From NCBI GenBank assembly GCA_026873275.1, contig JANTUC010000001.1, positions 806,001-870,000 of the forward strand: DNA of 64,000 nt. Reading direction: 5' to 3'. The notes under the pieces are model-generated. The model worked only from the letters and a program-made list of their open reading frames with translations. It was not told the origin of the DNA and did not search any database. The position numbers were made by a program, and so were the translations under genes. This DNA comes from Pseudopithomyces maydicus (Eukaryota > Ascomycota > Dothideomycetes > Pleosporales > Didymosphaeriaceae). This document shows, in pieces, positions 1 through 10,005 of this stretch; the stretch's first letter is position 1; every line of letters starts with the position of its first letter.

Positions 1-787
1 ACTCAGTCCACACGTAGAGTAGACGCCCTACCGGCCACTTGGTTTTGTGGACTGCGCACAGACATACGCATGCATGCATGCATGTATGTATGTATGTATG
101 TATGTATGTATGTATGTATGTATGTGTGTGTGTAGAGCCCCAGGGGCGCACCTATGGGAATTTTATCTCACTTCTACACCAAGAATAGATGACTGAAGCT
201 TCGCAGCTTGGTGAAACGGTCGATGGCCTTGGATGAAGCTGGGCCGATGCTTGTGATGGTTCGATGGCAAGCCATCGGTGGAGAATGAGGAGGGTAGCGC
301 GGAGTGGTGCACGGCCCCTATGGTCGCGACTCGCTTTCTGTGAGGACCGTCAACGCCACACCGCCCATCTCAGCACCGTCGCCAAAACGGTCATCAAATG
401 CCTCCCGGAAACACAGGACAAAACATTTCAGAGGCGCTTGCCGCTCCTGCTTTGCTTTGCAATGGTGATGGCTGGTTCCATGGCCGTAGTCCTGAGGCAA
501 TCAACCCCCGCCAAGTGCTTGGCCCTACGATGAAACGCGTCCAAGTTGCTTCGTTGAAACCGTCATCAGCCACGCGCAAACCCCGGGGCCGAAGATCAGT
601 CAGAACAGCTCGGATTCTGCTTCCTTCGGGCGGGTTTCAAGCATGATGACTACGGTTGCCGAGCTTAGCTCAAGCATCTACGAGAAGACTTGACACACTG
701 TCACAACCCTTGAAACCATTGTGCCCTTCCCCGCGTTTGTCGCAGTTCAGAGCAAAATGGATCAATTTCCCACATATAAATCTGCGA
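1..787. other. Left-edge stretch without a supported gene
   Basis: No frame here shows a conserved motif or a consistent splice pattern. It holds the microsatellite listed at 68-134. The last part is the probable 5' leader of the BTB gene. A second in-frame-looking ATG at 757 opens only a 19-codon frame. Confidence 0.5.
68..134. repeat. CATG/TATG/TG microsatellite
   Basis: A run of CATG units passes into about ten TATG units and then TG units. It is a compound tetra-/dinucleotide microsatellite with no coding signal. Confidence 0.95.
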
Positions 788-1986
788 ATGGATATCCAAG
801 AGTTTCCCTTTCCTGATTTCTTACTAAAGATGCCATTTATGAACCCGAAAGGCATGTCGACTCTGGGCCACACCTTCAGGTACGCGTTCCCTACGAATAT
901 AGTTCAGCCCTGCTCACTGCAGTCAGAAATTTCGATCAGACTATTCTGACCATCAAGGTCGGCAAGGGAGAGTTCCCAGAGTCTTTTAGTTGCCATCGAG
1001 AACTTCTGAGAAGATGCTCGACCTACTTCGATCGTGTTTTGGAACAGCAGAGCTCGTCGCCATACAAAGGCAGTGAGGCTGCGCTGGAGCTTGAGAACAC
1101 CAATCCGGATGTTTTTGATGCATTCATGATGTGGCTATACACTGGTTATATACCGCATCACCTAATCGAAGGTGGAAAAGAAGTGCAAGCCCCGTCGCAT
1201 TCCGTGGATCTGAACGGCAGCACAAACAGCACATCCGAAGCCGATGCCAAGGAAGGAGCCGATGATGTTGACACCGCATCGTGGGGCATTTCACTCGACA
1301 ATGACGATACTCCAGGCGAAGGATCGCAGAATGGGGACGCCTCCCCGGTGCCCGAAAACAGCGCTGAGAAAATACCGGGTGATGCTGAAAGCGAGAAAGG
1401 CACACCGGCACCTCCGATCCGCTTGACCGCAGCCGAAAAGCCCGAGATACCCAAGGAAACACTGTGTCCCTGCTGCTCTAGACCATACAAGTGGCGAGGT
1501 CTCGAAGGTTTTCTCGAGCGACGTTTCATCTCGCTTTACATATTCGCCCACCAATACGAGATACCCAAATTACGCCATGCAGTGATTCTCGCGTGGCAGA
1601 AAAACGACGAGATACTCCAATCAATGCCTGATCATAGCAATGTCATTGATGCTTATGAAAGCCTTCCGACGGACTCACCTTTGTGCAAATACTTCCTCGA
1701 CATGTATTGCGTCTACTGGGATCCAAAGAAAGACAATGAGCGCATGGTCTCGTTACGATCCCAGCTCCCTCAAGCGTTCTTGTTCGAGCTTGCTACCACT
1801 CTTGCCCAGGGCGAGAGACCTAAGACTGAAAAAGACTGGTGTGAATGGCACGAGCACGAGGACGAGGCAGCCAAAAAGGCATGCACTGAAGAAATGATGA
1901 AAGATGCTGCTGCAGCGAAAGCTCTCAAACGAATTCGCGACGTTAAAGGCTGGAAGGGTCTTGTAATGAAAAAGGGTAAGAGGTGA
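788..1986 (+). CDS. BTB/POZ domain protein
   Basis: Proposed exons are 788-879 and 927-1986 (383 aa). The 47-nt intron has donor GTACGC, a CTCAC branch region and acceptor GTCAG; this acceptor is the one that joins the frames. Just after the junction comes a BTB start: ILTIKVGKGEFPESFSCHRE, then LLRRCSTYFDRVL. The second half of the fold follows (FDAFMMWLYTGYIP, later FISLYIFAHQYEIPKLRHAV). The two halves are separated by roughly 120 residues of low-complexity acidic Ser/Glu/Asp sequence that ends in a CPCC motif. The C-terminus is charged (many K/E) and ends in KKGKR. BTB proteins of this kind often serve as protein-interaction adaptors, for example for Cul3 ligases; the partner cannot be read here. 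The first exon is the least certain part, and an upstream exon is possible. Confidence 0.75.
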
Positions 1987-2593
1987 TTACAATGAGGTGA
2001 AAAGATTGGTTTGTTTCTGCATCAGCAAGGCGTTCTGGCATAGTATCCGGTACTCGGACAATGAGTGCGCTGGTTGGCGCAGGTCAAAGCTGAGATTGGA
2101 TTAATGGTATACCCCCTATGGTTTGGGCCCAAGATATTCGACATTGAACCACAACAGACAATTTTATCTGGTTACATTATACTTGGCGGTCTTTTTGTAC
2201 GCCCGTTATACCTTTTGCGTAACCCTCATTAGCTCACACGTGTTTTCGGTAGCATATGCAAATTTAGTGCGCATTGCGAACACCATTACTACACTCTGCA
2301 TCTCCGAATTTGACAGTCTAGGCATGGGGTTGTCGGTCATATGCTGTTCTGATACGTTCGAATGATAGTGATGCGGGGTGACAGCGTCGACAAGGCTGGG
2401 ATATGGCGATTGCGTGATGCGGCCGATGATTGCGTTACAATGTACAATCACGGAATCCCCACGTCGCTCGGTGATAAGAGTATGATATATCTTGAGTCTC
2501 TAGCTTCACTCCCTTTCGATCATTGTAATCGCAGCAAGTTGCCGACCATCCCAGACATTGGGATACCTTTCTTGCACACTCGGAAATTTCGTC
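1987..2593. other. Intergenic, no gene seen
   Basis: A 607-bp gap between two genes on the same strand. It is AT-richer than its flanks, and short open frames here have no recognisable motif. It should contain the BTB gene's 3' end and the dioxygenase promoter. Confidence 0.6.
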
Positions 2594-4099
2594 ATGGCAC
2601 CGGGTATACTGACAGAGGAGCAGACTGTGCTCCCAAATCCTCATAGGGATGATAACAACTATGAGCCCATTAAACCTAATGGCTCTCTGGACAAGTTCGA
2701 ATATGAAGAAGTCACACCAATCATTGGTCGTGAATTCCCCAAGCTCAAGTGAGTATCACCCAAATCTAAGGCAGATCACAGTCAGCGATAATATTACCTA
2801 CCTCGGCATCAACACAAATGCAAAGCTCGACGTCGTCTCTGTAACTTGACTGACATTCTCGCTTCCGTGCAGTATTGTTGAGGATTTGATCAACGCGGAG
2901 AATGCCGACGAGCTTCTGCGCGAATTGGCTGTCACAAGTATTGCTCATCATCTTTTCCGATGACCTTAGAAACTAATGTGCCGCAGTATCTCGTCGTGGT
3001 GTCGTCTTCTTTCGTGCGCAGGACAACCTCACCAATGATCTGCAGAAACAACTTGTAGACCGTCTTGGCCACCTAACACAAAAACCACCTACGTCCAAGC
3101 TGCACATTCATCCCATCTTGAACAGTAAGCTACTATGTCTGAGGCGAACACCGCGTCCGCTAACTCTAGACTTTTGCATTCAGACACCTCTGAATTTGGC
3201 GTCGATGATGCCGAAATCAGCACCATCAGCTCGCAGGCACGCAAAAACATTTTTGCCCATAATCTAAAAGCAGATAAACGCCGCTATGACGCGGCTCAAT
3301 GGCACTCTGATATTCAATTCGAGCCTATTCCGGCTGACTATACCTCACTTCGCTTGGTAGAGCTACCACGCGACGATAGAGGTGTACCCACGGGTGGTGA
3401 CACACTCTGGGCAAGCGGCTAGTAAGCACGGCCTGTGTCTATGAGACTATAGGAACACTCACTGACAGGGTGACAGCGAGATCTATGACCGTTTTAGCGG
3501 CCCCTACAGAAAATTTCTCGAGAGCCTCACTGCTACCTTTTCAGGTGAAGGCTTCACTCGTGCCGCCGCAGCGAACCCAAGCAAAGTGAAAATCTATGAG
3601 GGACCTCGCGGCAGCCCAGAGAATGTAGGCAAAGAACTGATATCCGTTCATCCCGTTGTTCGAACAAATCCCGTCACTGGTTGGAAGAGCATTTTCGCAC
3701 TCGGTCCATTCCCTCAGAAGATCAATGAGTTGCACTCTGATGAATCGGACGAATTGCTCAAGAAGCTGCTCAGCGTCATTCCAAATAATCATGATTTGCA
3801 AGTCAGACTAAAATGGAAAAATCAGAATGACATCGCCATCTGGGATAACAGGAGTGTCTTTCATACAGCAACGTTTGACTATGATGGATTAGGCGAGCGT
3901 TTTGGTAACCGCGCTGTAGGCATCGGTGAAAGGTGAGTCCTGCTTATGTCTTCACACAGTACGTTGATTGGCTAAATGAAGAATCAGACCTTTTCTTGAT
4001 CCTGGAAGTAAGTCCCGTACTGAAGCCCTCGCTCAAGAGACCAGTGGAGGTACTGGGCTCCCCACGCAAGAGGTAGTAGAACTCGAGCAGAAAAGCTAG
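2594..4099 (+). CDS. TauD/TfdA-family Fe(II)/2-oxoglutarate dioxygenase
   Basis: Six exons join in phase: 2594-2748, 2873-2937, 2987-3124, 3184-3421, 3477-3932, 3988-4099 (387 aa). The start ATG opens MAPGILTEEQ. Family marks are GVVFFRAQD near residue 80, the iron ligands His160 and Asp162 in WHSD, the GGDTLWAS strand that follows in TauD proteins, and the distal His near 328 in NRSVFHTATFDY with the basic GERFGNRAVGIGERP segment. These enzymes hydroxylate taurine, other sulfonates or aryloxyalkanoates beside the heteroatom, releasing sulfite or another leaving group. Fungal members are often sulfonate dioxygenases; the substrate here is not determined. All introns are 49-124 nt with standard borders. 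No sulfur-assimilation gene is adjacent. Confidence 0.9.
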
Positions 4100-4409
4100 G
4101 TCTTCATGGTATTATCATAAGGCGCCTTGATTACGAAATAGCAATAGTTGAACTAGCTTTCTCATCCAGATTCATATGTACCCTATGGCTAGTTCTCTTC
4201 GTGTAACCTATGATCATGAAGCTTGCGACACAAACAATGTTTTCCGGATGCATAAACCAGATGAATTGAAAGATGTATCAATCTAAGAACGCCGATCGCC
4301 GATAGTGACTTGACGGTGGAATCCCCTTCAATACATGGATTCGTTCAGATTGTGAGTAAGGCCGTGGCGAATGTAAATCAAAATGCAAAGTAAACAGTAG
4401 ATATATTCG
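4100..4409. other. Short convergent intergenic space
   Basis: A 310-bp gap between the 3' ends of two convergent genes. I see no coding signal, only AT-rich sequence suited to two terminators. Confidence 0.6.
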
Positions 4410-5327
4410 TTAGGGTCTTATCGTACGAGTTGTAATTTTAGTGATTGTCGTAGGTCTGGGGGTTGTCATGGTGATCCTTGATGTGATAGTTTTAATGCTT
4501 GTGATTGTTCTAATACTCGTAGTGGTCTTCAACATTGGTGAAGATTTGTATATTGTTACATTCGTGGTCTTAAATATTGTTGTGTAAACAGTTGGCTTTG
4601 ACATAGTTTGTACTACTGGCTTCGTGGTAGGCGTCGCGAGAGCGATCTTGGTGGTAGTTGCAGTAATTGTTGACTGTATTGTTTTGTACAAGATCTGAGT
4701 AGTTGGCAACGAGATAGTTGTTGTGGATGTCTGCACAATTGGTACCAACTGCGTTGTCAATGCAGTGACGAACTGATATTGTATCTCCATCGCGGTATTC
4801 ATTATTGTCGTCGTTGTAGTAGATAGAGATACTGTAGTAGTGATATTGAGCGATATGGAGGTGGTGGTTGATAAGGCGATGGTTGTGGTGGAAAGCTGAA
4901 TGGCTGTCTCAGTGACAGCATATGTTGGGAAAGCGCAGTCAACATCATAGTAGTAATACGGCTGGGAGTTATCGTTGACAAAAAAAACTCGCTGCCACTT
5001 ATCAGCTGTGGGGATCTTTATATGAAGAGCTGGAACAGAATAACAGACTCACAGCCATTCAGGAAAGTATTCACAGTACTGAGCATCCGCATCCGAGTAG
5101 TAGCTGTAGCGAAAGCTTTTGCATCTTGGATAGTCGTTTTTACAGAAATCTGCACATAAGGCAAACGTAGAAGGTGCTTTGAAAAAGAAATTGCCCATAT
5201 AGTATGTCGTTCCTGTGTAGTTGTGCGTTCCGATGTCACCGCATATCTGGCCAGCCTCGCCTTGTCGTACAAACGTTACCAGCATTGCCCACGATAGCAA
5301 AAGGATATATCTGTAGGGGATGATCAT
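4410..5327 (-). CDS. Secreted Cys-rich, Thr-rich wall/surface protein
   Basis: Exon 1 (5327-5053) encodes a signal peptide (MIIPYRYILLLSWAMLVTF...) and a Cys-rich module with CADFCKNDYPRCKSF and QYCEYFPEWL, resembling apple/PAN- or WSC-like modules of fungal surface proteins. Exon 2 (about 4991-4410) encodes NDNSQPYYYYDVDCAFPTYA followed by about 150 residues dominated by Thr, Ile and Val (TTTISLPTT, TTKIALATPTT), an expected O-mannosylated stalk. The donor GTGAGT at 5052 and acceptor GGCAG at 4994-4992 do not join in frame as written. Adding one T to the T8 run (plus-strand A run 4980-4987) gives a continuous 285-aa protein. No membrane segment or GPI signal is clear at the C-terminus. The exact junction is uncertain. 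Confidence 0.65.
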
Positions 5328-5342
5328 GACTTTGAAGAACGA

Positions 5343-5925
5343 TCACTGGTCGGCAAAACGATTTGAACAGGGTAGGAGGAAGCGCAGGGTCTGGCTCATG
5401 ATAGGGATGGTCGCAGCGCATTGCCGCGCGGTTATGTCGGAGTCACAATATGCTTCGAATGGGCTGATGTTTTCCAGTATAAGATTGCGGAATTTGGAGA
5501 ATTGGAGGTGGAATGTGGCTGCAAAGTCACGTTTCCACATCATAGGCAGCATCGTCAGCCAGTTCACCAACCAACGTGGCGGGAGTAGAGTAGCGTGTAC
5601 TCCGTAGATGGCTGGTGTTTCCCACCTATGCAAAGAGTTAGATATTCACCTCGTCATGGATTGTTTCTCATCTTAAACGCCCCTCTGATACTAGAGACTT
5701 GCCAATATTGTACGGGGTCTGTAAACGAACCTGTTTCCCAAGCGATGTTTCTATCATAGCTCTATTGTACAATGCTTATTATCTGACACGCGCCTACCTG
5801 AATACGTTTAGATCTTATGAGTTGGAGTCTATATCAAGCAGATTTTTGACCAATTGTGATGTTCTTGTTCTCTTGTGAACTTCGATCTTCCATGGCGGAG
5901 TTCCTTTTTTGGATATGCGCAACAT
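5343..5925 (-). pseudogene. Small unknown gene with an internal stop
   Basis: Three exons join in phase: 5925-5798, 5750-5703, 5625-5343, giving 153 codons from ATG (MLRISKKGTPPWKIEVHK...) to TGA. Codon 37 is TAA (5817-5815), so the frame as written is interrupted after ...LLDIDSNS. Beyond the stop the frame stays protein-like: DLNVF, WETGSFTDPVQYW, WETPAIYGVHATLLPPRW, ILENISPFEAYCDSD. Intron 1 is GT-AG (47 nt); intron 2 starts GCAAGT and ends CATAG with a CTAAC branch site, a GC-AG intron. The ATG lies 12 bp after the UNC93-like stop and its own stop lies 15 bp before the next ATG, too tight for three independent fungal genes. I do not recognise the family. It may be a relic, or the stop may be a sequence error. 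Confidence 0.4.
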
Positions 5926-5937
5926 TTTGACCCTCAG

Positions 5938-7447
5938 TTAGTCCTTTACCCTCCAGAACATGGTTCGGAATGATGGCGCCTTCCTCGCTATGGTCATAGT
6001 TGGTATCTTTGATATGATAAATGCCAAGATAATAGAAGCTTGCAATGCCCAGGACATAAAACAGAAGAATACCCCCGATTCGGCTATGAAGGGAATTTTA
6101 ATCGAATCGAGGCCAAAACAGACCGCTTCACCAGCACCCAAGACACCTCTAAATATGCCGACGTAATGGGTAAGCTTCTGGGGTGAGTTTGTAATAGCAC
6201 CAATCCAATAATAAACGATGTTATGCCACAATTGCTGGGAGAAGAATCAGCAGTCTGATCGTTCTACGCACATTCTAGCACCTACTGAGAAAACCCAATT
6301 CAACATGAAAAGTACGAATATCCAACCGAATCTTGGTTCATTCCAGTCGGTTGGGTGTGCAACGGCAATGTTGCGATTGTAGTTGCGCACTCGAATCTGC
6401 GATAGTGTTAAAACTAGAAGGCCAGCGATACGATAATAGACAGCATACCATTTCCCAAATCCACGCCGAGACCAATGGAACAGCAACGATGGTCAGCCCA
6501 ATAAGCCCACGTTTACGTCTACCCCATGTCGGACGGTCAAGAATCCACTGTAACCCCCACCCAGCAGGAATTTGAAGACACACTGCCACAAAGGACAGCA
6601 GCGAACGAGCTCGTAATCCATTGAGATGTGCTGAATGGATGTTAGAAAACTGAAGACGTCTTCACCCCAATCACTCACCGTTGACCGAGCCACTATAGAC
6701 CAGGAAACATTCTGCAGGAAAGAAGGCCGGTAACATGATGATGAGGATTGGGTCGCTAAAAACCAGCAGATTCGACTTCAGTTCGTCCCATGCGCCGCGA
6801 GCTGGATGCACAGCCACTGTGGAACCGTCGTCTCGTCGGAGTTTTTGTGGTCGCTGGAGTAAAAGCGTAATCAGACCACCCACGACCATGATGACAATGA
6901 AGGAGATGTAAACAGGTCGGGGCACACCGGCGGCGGTAGCCTTGTCTCTGTTGATTATGACGGGTATGATGCCCCCAATGACGGAACCGAGGCCTTGCAT
7001 GTTCATCAGCATGGTGGCGTAAGCACCCTTTTCCCTTTCCTCGGGATAAGCGGTAGAGATGTAGCCTGCCGTGATGAAGACCATTCCAGCGCCAATGCCG
7101 ATGATGGGCCCGGCAGCATAAGGATATCCGGTTCTGCCCATTTCATCGTAGTACCAGAGTGAGCCGACATAGACGGCGTAGGTCTGCACGCCGAGGCACA
7201 TGGTGAGTCCAGGACCAAGCTTGTTGAGGATGGATCCACCGAAGGACGAAGAGAAGAACCAGACGGAGCACAAGGTGGCGTTGACGACCTGGACAACGTG
7301 TGCAGAGTCCGGTCTGCCGCCACCAGCTCCCAGCAGGTTGAGGGCAACATAGATGCCGGCAGAAGCTCCGACGCCGACTCCGGATATGATGTTCTGGACC
7401 CAGGGTGAATGATGGCGGATCTGGCGACCGAAGACAGTCAGGACCAT
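5938..7447 (-). CDS. UNC93-like (DUF895/MFS) membrane transporter
   Basis: Exons 7447-6679, 6630-6449, 6396-6286 and 6234-5938 join in phase to 452 aa. The ATG at 7447 opens MVLTVFGRQIRHHSPWVQN; the upstream extension of this frame is Pro/Ser-rich and looks like leader. Hydrophobic segments run throughout: FSSSFGGSILNKLGPGLTMC, AAGPIIGIGAGMVFITAGYI, YISFIVIMVVGGLITLLL, LLSFVAVCLQIPAGWGLQWI, FGWIFVLFMLNWVFS, VFFCFMSWALQASIILAFI. The pattern (NLLGAGGG, GPxxxxGAGMVFITAGYIS, late LWHNIVYYWIGAITN) fits the UNC93-like family of the major facilitator fold. Substrate is unknown; fungal members are poorly studied. The three introns are 49, 52 and 51 nt. A 13-bp tandem repeat sits about 30 bp upstream of the ATG. 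Confidence 0.85.
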
Positions 7448-7975
7448 GGTAGGCGCAGGCAAGGGAAGCAGAGGCGTGGACGAGACGAATGGACGAGACG
7501 AATGGACGAGACGAATGGACGAGAGGAATGGACGGTGAGGCGTAGAGGGCACGAACGACTGCAAGTAGGAAAAGCTACGTGGGATGGCGGGAGGGGCGCA
7601 GGGGCGACATGGTTCGGTTGGCAATGCTGGAGGCGTGGTGGGAAGGCGGTCGATGCGGATGATACCGCATGTGGAGGAGGCACACTTGGCGAAACCGTCG
7701 CTGGGACTTGCGCAGGGCTCTGGCAAGCGTGGCGTTGGTGGTGGTGGATGACTCGGTTAGCGCAAGCTAGCTTGGGTGGAGTGGGCAGTGGAGGTTGTGC
7801 GATCCCATGGGTCGGTTGAATGGGTGGTGGCCGAGACGCATGGGGCGGGGCGTATGCAGCAGCCTTCACGCTCGACCCGTCTGGTGATGTCATGGCTCGA
7901 AAGGTCAGACTCCAAGGCAGGTCCACACGCGCAGGTCGGTGGTCAGTCCATACTAGGATACCAGGTAGGTACTGC
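7448..7975. other. Intergenic with 13-bp tandem repeat
   Basis: A 528-bp gap between two minus-strand genes; it carries the leader of the UNC93-like gene. Open frames on either strand are Pro/Ala- or Gly/Trp-rich composition artefacts with no motif. Confidence 0.6.
7478..7529. repeat. 13-bp tandem repeat, four copies
   Basis: Unit GGACGAGACGAAT occurs three times exactly and once with a single change, followed by a partial fifth copy. It lies in the presumed 5' leader of the UNC93-like gene, 31 bp before the ATG. Confidence 0.95.
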
Positions 7976-9376
7976 TCAGTCCCAGACCTGGCGGCAGCTG
8001 ACGTTGATGCGCTTCGTGCCCATGTACCCCCTCCACTTCCTATACCACTTCTGCTCCTCCGGGGTCGCGCCCGGGGTGCCGACCGGCCAGTCGCTCAGGT
8101 ACGAAGGGCAGGTGCTCGGGATCGTCCTTGCCATTGCGTGCCTGCTACAGTCAGCGCACTTGCCCTCATCGAGGGCGGTACCTGCCCAGGTGGGGAACGG
8201 GGTAAAGGGTAAAGGGTAACGGGTAACGGGTAACGGTAACGGGCAACGGGCAACGGGCAACGGAGGAACTGACCATGCCCATCGAGCTTGGCCGCTGAGG
8301 TGGACAACATCACCGCTTCTGACTCTGATGGCGACTGTCCTTGGCGCCTTGTCGCCCTCCCCGTCGTCTTCTCCTCGCGCCATGATGAAAATCCCGTCGC
8401 ACCCCACGCTGAAGCTGGCAAGCGCACGCTGGCATTGCTCGCTAACGTCGCGGTGCACCGGCATGAAATCTTTGGCCCCGTACATCAAAACCACCCCGGA
8501 TTCCGGCCGGATGTGCGGGAACAAGCCGGTGACGAGCGTGGCCAGGTCTTTCGGAAACGGAGTTGCATGTTTTGCATAACTGCGTGTGGGCCAGTCGTAT
8601 TGCTCCCCTAGCGTAAGCCAGCGAAGCTTGCTGTACAAGAACTGCTCATGGTTGAGCTGCTTGTGCTTGTCCGCATCTTTCGGCACAAGCACATCTCGCG
8701 CCGCCGCACGTTCGCGAGTGAAGAAGGAACTGTCAAAACGCCCGCCCTCCGCCACCGCCGGCTTGGGTGGGTATGGAATCTCGTAGTCGGCCTGTAGATT
8801 CATCTTGTGCTCCTGGTCCGCCAGATCTCGATGCATCAAACAAGATGTGAACAGAAGTTGCGTTTCGGGTGGGAGAAGGCCTGGCACTACCTGCAACCCG
8901 GGGAAATCCACATGTTCGAATATCGGGACGTCGTTGATGACGCTTCCTAGTGGCTTCCCTCCCGCGTAGGCTTCGCAGGCAGCTTGGACGTGAGCCGCCG
9001 ACATGGTGCCCGCTCGAATCCACGCCTTGTTCTGCTCGTCCGCACCACTGATCCATTTGCCGGGATCCTGAATCGTTTCATCATTCTCGAGGTCTGCTCT
9101 TCGCATGCTCTGGTACTTCCAATGCTGCCTCTGGATGAAAGCTGGGGGTTGTGCATGGGTATCATGATGCACGGATCCTGCTCTCTGGGGCTGATTAACA
9201 TGACTCGTCTGAGATTTCACGGTTGGCATACGAACTTCAACGGCAGTCGCAGTGGAAAGATGCATGGCGGGCTGTTTTGATCTTGATTGCACGAACCTGG
9301 TAGCGTTGGTAAAGCTTGTGCTTCGGCTAGGATTCACTGCGATTGGTTTGCGGATACTTGAACAGACCGATTTCAT
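7976..9376 (-). CDS. AlkB-family dioxygenase, ALKBH1-like
   Basis: Exons 9376-8274 and 8141-7976 join in phase: TG|G restores ARWAWHAMARTIPSTCP (422 aa). The iron ligands are His308 and Asp310 in MPVHRDVSEQ and His369 right at the splice junction; KRINVSCRQVWD supplies the 2-oxoglutarate-binding Arg region. RWLTLGEQYDWPTRSYA and SVGCDGIFIMARGED match the ALKBH1 subgroup, which acts on methylated nucleic acids (tRNA and DNA) in nucleus and mitochondria. The frame is open to 9499, but from the ATG at 9376 the first 45 residues (MKSVCSSIRKPIAVNPSR...) are rich in Ser, Arg, Lys and Ala with no acidic residue, like a mitochondrial presequence; I therefore chose this start. The 132-nt intron is mostly a minisatellite. 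It is divergent from the SRR1 gene. Confidence 0.85.
   Translation of the reverse strand: MKSVCSSIRKPIAVNPSRSTSFTNATRFVQSRSKQPAMHLSTATAVEVRMPTVKSQTSHVNQPQRAGSVHHDTHAQPPAFIQRQHWKYQSMRRADLENDETIQDPGKWISGADEQNKAWIRAGTMSAAHVQAACEAYAGGKPLGSVINDVPIFEHVDFPGLQVVPGLLPPETQLLFTSCLMHRDLADQEHKMNLQADYEIPYPPKPAVAEGGRFDSSFFTRERAAARDVLVPKDADKHKQLNHEQFLYSKLRWLTLGEQYDWPTRSYAKHATPFPKDLATLVTGLFPHIRPESGVVLMYGAKDFMPVHRDVSEQCQRALASFSVGCDGIFIMARGEDDGEGDKAPRTVAIRVRSGDVVHLSGQARWAWSVPPLPVARCPLPLPVTRYPLPFTPFPTWAGTALDEGKCADCSRHAMARTIPSTCPSYLSDWPVGTPGATPEEQKWYRKWRGYMGTKRINVSCRQVWD
8192..8264. repeat. 7-bp GGG(T/C)AAC minisatellite inside an intron
   Basis: About ten units of GGGTAAM or GGGCAAC in a row fill most of the intron 8273-8142 of the AlkB-like gene. 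On the plus strand it gives at least eight GGG tracts separated by 4 nt, so it could form a G-quadruplex in the strand used as transcription template. The unit is not the telomeric TTAGGG. Confidence 0.9.
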
Positions 9377-10005
9377 TGACAAGGAATTTTGGAGCACAAG
9401 GCCGACGTTGTGGCCAGGACGTGCAGGACGTGCAGGACGTGCAGGACGTGCAGCATACCACCAGGTAAGAGTTTTGCCAGTCGAGGGCGGCACGTGCACA
9501 CTTCGGCTCCAGGGCTCAAGAACCTTATTGTCATTTTCTTGTGACCAGCGTCACCAGCCTGCAGCAACGTATTCAGGCAGCCCGACTGCACAACATCACA
9601 AGGGGTCCCCATACATTTTCGCGGGTACTGAAACAAGCGAGGACTGGTCTGGCTATGTACATGGACGGTGCTGTACGGAGCGGACAGCGCGTTGCTTTGA
9701 CAATCTTGGAGACACTGTGACAATCCCATCATGTTGATGCCATACACAATGCATATAGATATATACCTAAAGCTTCTTTCAGGTGACCCTAGATGCGTGC
9801 ACTGCAGCGTGAGAACAGTGGAAGCATCGCGCGTTGGTTCCGACATTCCGAATCGTTTCCGAAGATGTAAATTTCGACCCCGCCCAAGTTGAATACGGAC
9901 GTGAATATCTAGTATCAATTAGCTAGCGCAAACAGGAGGCCATGCGACGCCCATAAAGCTCGACAAATCCGGCCGGGCAAGAAAGCAAAGAAAACGGGAA
10001 GCAGC
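9377..10005. other. Divergent promoter region (AlkB-like / SRR1)
   Basis: A 629-bp intergenic space between two divergent genes. It contains a short minisatellite (9-bp unit, four copies, 9418-9453), which would encode Ala-Arg-Pro repeats if the AlkB-like frame began upstream. No other gene is seen. Confidence 0.6.
9418..9456. repeat. 9-bp tandem repeat, about four copies
   Basis: Unit GTGCAGGAC is repeated about four times. It lies 42 bp upstream of the chosen AlkB-like ATG. Confidence 0.9.

Noticed and set aside
7478..7529. CRISPR-like array
   Set aside because: Units are directly adjacent without spacers and the organism is a fungus; this is a minisatellite.
8192..8264. Internal telomere-like repeat
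   Set aside because: The unit is GGG(T/C)AAC, not TTAGGG or its complement.
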